A program made the position numbers and the translations under genes. Below the pieces are notes generated by a model, which was not told the origin of the DNA, did no database searches, and saw nothing but the letters and a program-made list of their open reading frames with translations. Source: Strongylocentrotus droebachiensis (taxonomy: Eukaryota; Echinodermata; Echinoidea; Camarodonta; Strongylocentrotidae). From it: a DNA stretch of 64,000 bases. Location: assembly GCA_035222895.1 (NCBI GenBank), contig JAVYIG010004958.1, positions 83,714 to 147,713 of the forward strand, in the 5' to 3' direction. The first letter of the stretch is position 1; each line of letters begins with the position of its first letter. Of this stretch, positions 62,700 through 64,000 are shown piece by piece.

Positions 62700-63161
62700 T
62701 TACTCCCTTTCCCCCTCCCTCTCTCTTTCTCTTTCTCTGTCTGTCTCTTTCTCTTTCTCTTCCCCTTTCTCTCTTGGGGGTCTGTGTATCATCTGCCTGT
62801 GGCAGGTTATGTAATAATCTCTCTGTAATATGTATCCTTATAGTCTAGATAGTTGTCTCATATTCTTCATCTCCAGATCTTTTTATGAATTTCTTGCGGC
62901 CTTTTTATGATTCTTTTGTAATTTTGTTATGATTCTCTTGTACATGTAGCAAGTTGCATCTGATCCCCCTCTCTATCCCTTCTCTTCCAGTCTTACTCTC
63001 TTTCCTGTTAATCTTTTGTCATTGCAAATTACATAATAATACTGTCTCTTTTCTCTCCCCCTCTCAATCTCTCTCTCTCTCTCTCTCTCTCTATCCTTTG
63101 TCTCTCCTCTTCAATACTCTCACTCCATTCCTTCTCTTTCTTACTCCTCCTCTCCCCTCTC

Positions 63162-63250
<89 letters not shown>

Positions 63251-63385
63251 CCTCTATCTCCCTCTCTCTCCTCCCTCTCTCTCTTCCCCCTCTCTCTTCC
63301 CCCTCTCTCTCTCTCCCCCTCTCTCTTTCTTCTCTTCTTCTCTCTCTCCCTCACTCTCTTCCTCTTCTCTCTCTCTCTTTCCACA
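62700..63385. repeat. large CT-rich microsatellite region
   Basis: (CT)n, (CTTT)n and (CCCTCT)n blocks with perfect (CT)n at about 63067-63091, 63176-63200 and 63216-63243. The 156-residue Ser/Leu frame and its Arg/Glu antisense frame come purely from the repeat. Confidence 0.9.
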
Positions 63386-63847
63386 TGTCTGCCAATGGTG
63401 TTATGTAATCCCACTAATGTATGAATCACTGACTGAATCCATCTGGATGTCTGCGATTGATCGAGAGTCCCCTGCTATCCGAACCTCAATTGATTGCTTG
63501 TATTGATAAACTGTATATTTTTGAAGACTATAATATACCATATTTTTCATCATATTTAACCCAAATGCCCTAATATTATCTTGTGTTGTGTGCTAATTTT
63601 GAGAAACGTGATACTATACAATATTTTCTATTATCTGATCATGAAAACAGTTTTGATATCACACAATTGTAATAATTGCTTTTCCTTGTAAAGTATAGTG
63701 TCTTCGCTATGTATTGTTGCACTCAAGTTTCAACAATTGTATTGTTTAGATGAAACATGTTTTGTTTGTTATAGCTGTAGCAGACAATATTATTGTATTT
63801 CTCTTCAAGAGAACTCAAGAAATCAATGACAAAATTAGCATAGTGGG

Positions 63848-63897
63848 ATGAGAGTGAGAGAGAGAGAGAGAGAAAGAGAGAGGGAGAGAGAGAGAGG
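63848..63897. repeat. (GA)n microsatellite
   Basis: GAGAGAGA runs with AAAG and GGAG interruptions. Confidence 0.9.
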
Positions 63898-64000
63898 CAG
63901 TGGGAGTGGAAGTGAGTGAGAGATCTTAGCTTAATTAGTTGCCATTACTAATGTCTGCTATCAAATAATTTAATTAGTGTATTTACGAAGGCAAATGTGT

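Noticed and set aside
62954..63429. 156-codon Ser/Leu frame and Arg/Glu antisense frame
   Set aside because: Pure (CT)n composition; no non-repeat content.

Overview
This is a eukaryotic, intron-rich, AT-rich window from a marine invertebrate, most likely an echinoderm and probably a sea urchin. The inference rests on overall texture: many TAGGCCTA and ACATGTA motifs, (CT)n, (ATT)n and (CTA)n microsatellites, and small non-autonomous elements of kinds common in echinoderm genomes. Species cannot be fixed by eye. I see no bacterial-type genes, operons, CRISPR arrays or phage. Almost all long open frames are low-complexity or chance frames.

The one gene I recognise with confidence is a PBC-class TALE homeobox gene (PBX/extradenticle), on the + strand. 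Exon 1 (coding 22362-22624) and exon 2 (22827-22900) encode the first 112 residues: a His/Ser-rich N-terminus, then the start of the PBC-A domain. They are joined by a 202-bp intron, and both junctions keep the reading frame exactly. Exon 2 ends after the KEKT residues in phase 1, which matches the exon 2/exon 3 boundary of human PBX1 (residue 88/89). I found no exon 3 in the remaining 41.1 kb, so intron 2 is longer than 41 kb, like the very large intron at the same place in human PBX1. The homeodomain exons must lie to the right of the window.

Layout. 1-21990 is upstream intergenic DNA with microsatellites, at least two copies of a tRNA-derived SINE (one split by a younger inverted-repeat element), a hAT-like MITE with an 8-bp target duplication, a hAT-like pair, a fold-back element and LINE-like 3' ends. 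Blocks of higher-complexity DNA near 3.4-4.1, 6.4-6.9 and 16.0-16.4 kb could be enhancers. 21990-22361 is promoter/5' UTR with a Pbx-Meis-like site, a GC box and a reversed CCAAT box. 22901-64000 is intron 2. It holds several non-repetitive GC-richer blocks with homeodomain, RFX and nuclear-receptor motifs, local tandem duplications, four or so inverted-repeat elements, and one orphan exon-like frame with a degenerate ShKT-type cysteine pattern at 36503-36648.

PBX proteins are DNA-binding partners of Hox and Meis/Prep factors, and PBX loci in animals tend to carry long regulatory introns. The window fits that picture: a short coding start embedded in a large candidate regulatory landscape. 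Motif and counting statements below were made by eye, and conservation claims are inference that needs alignment.
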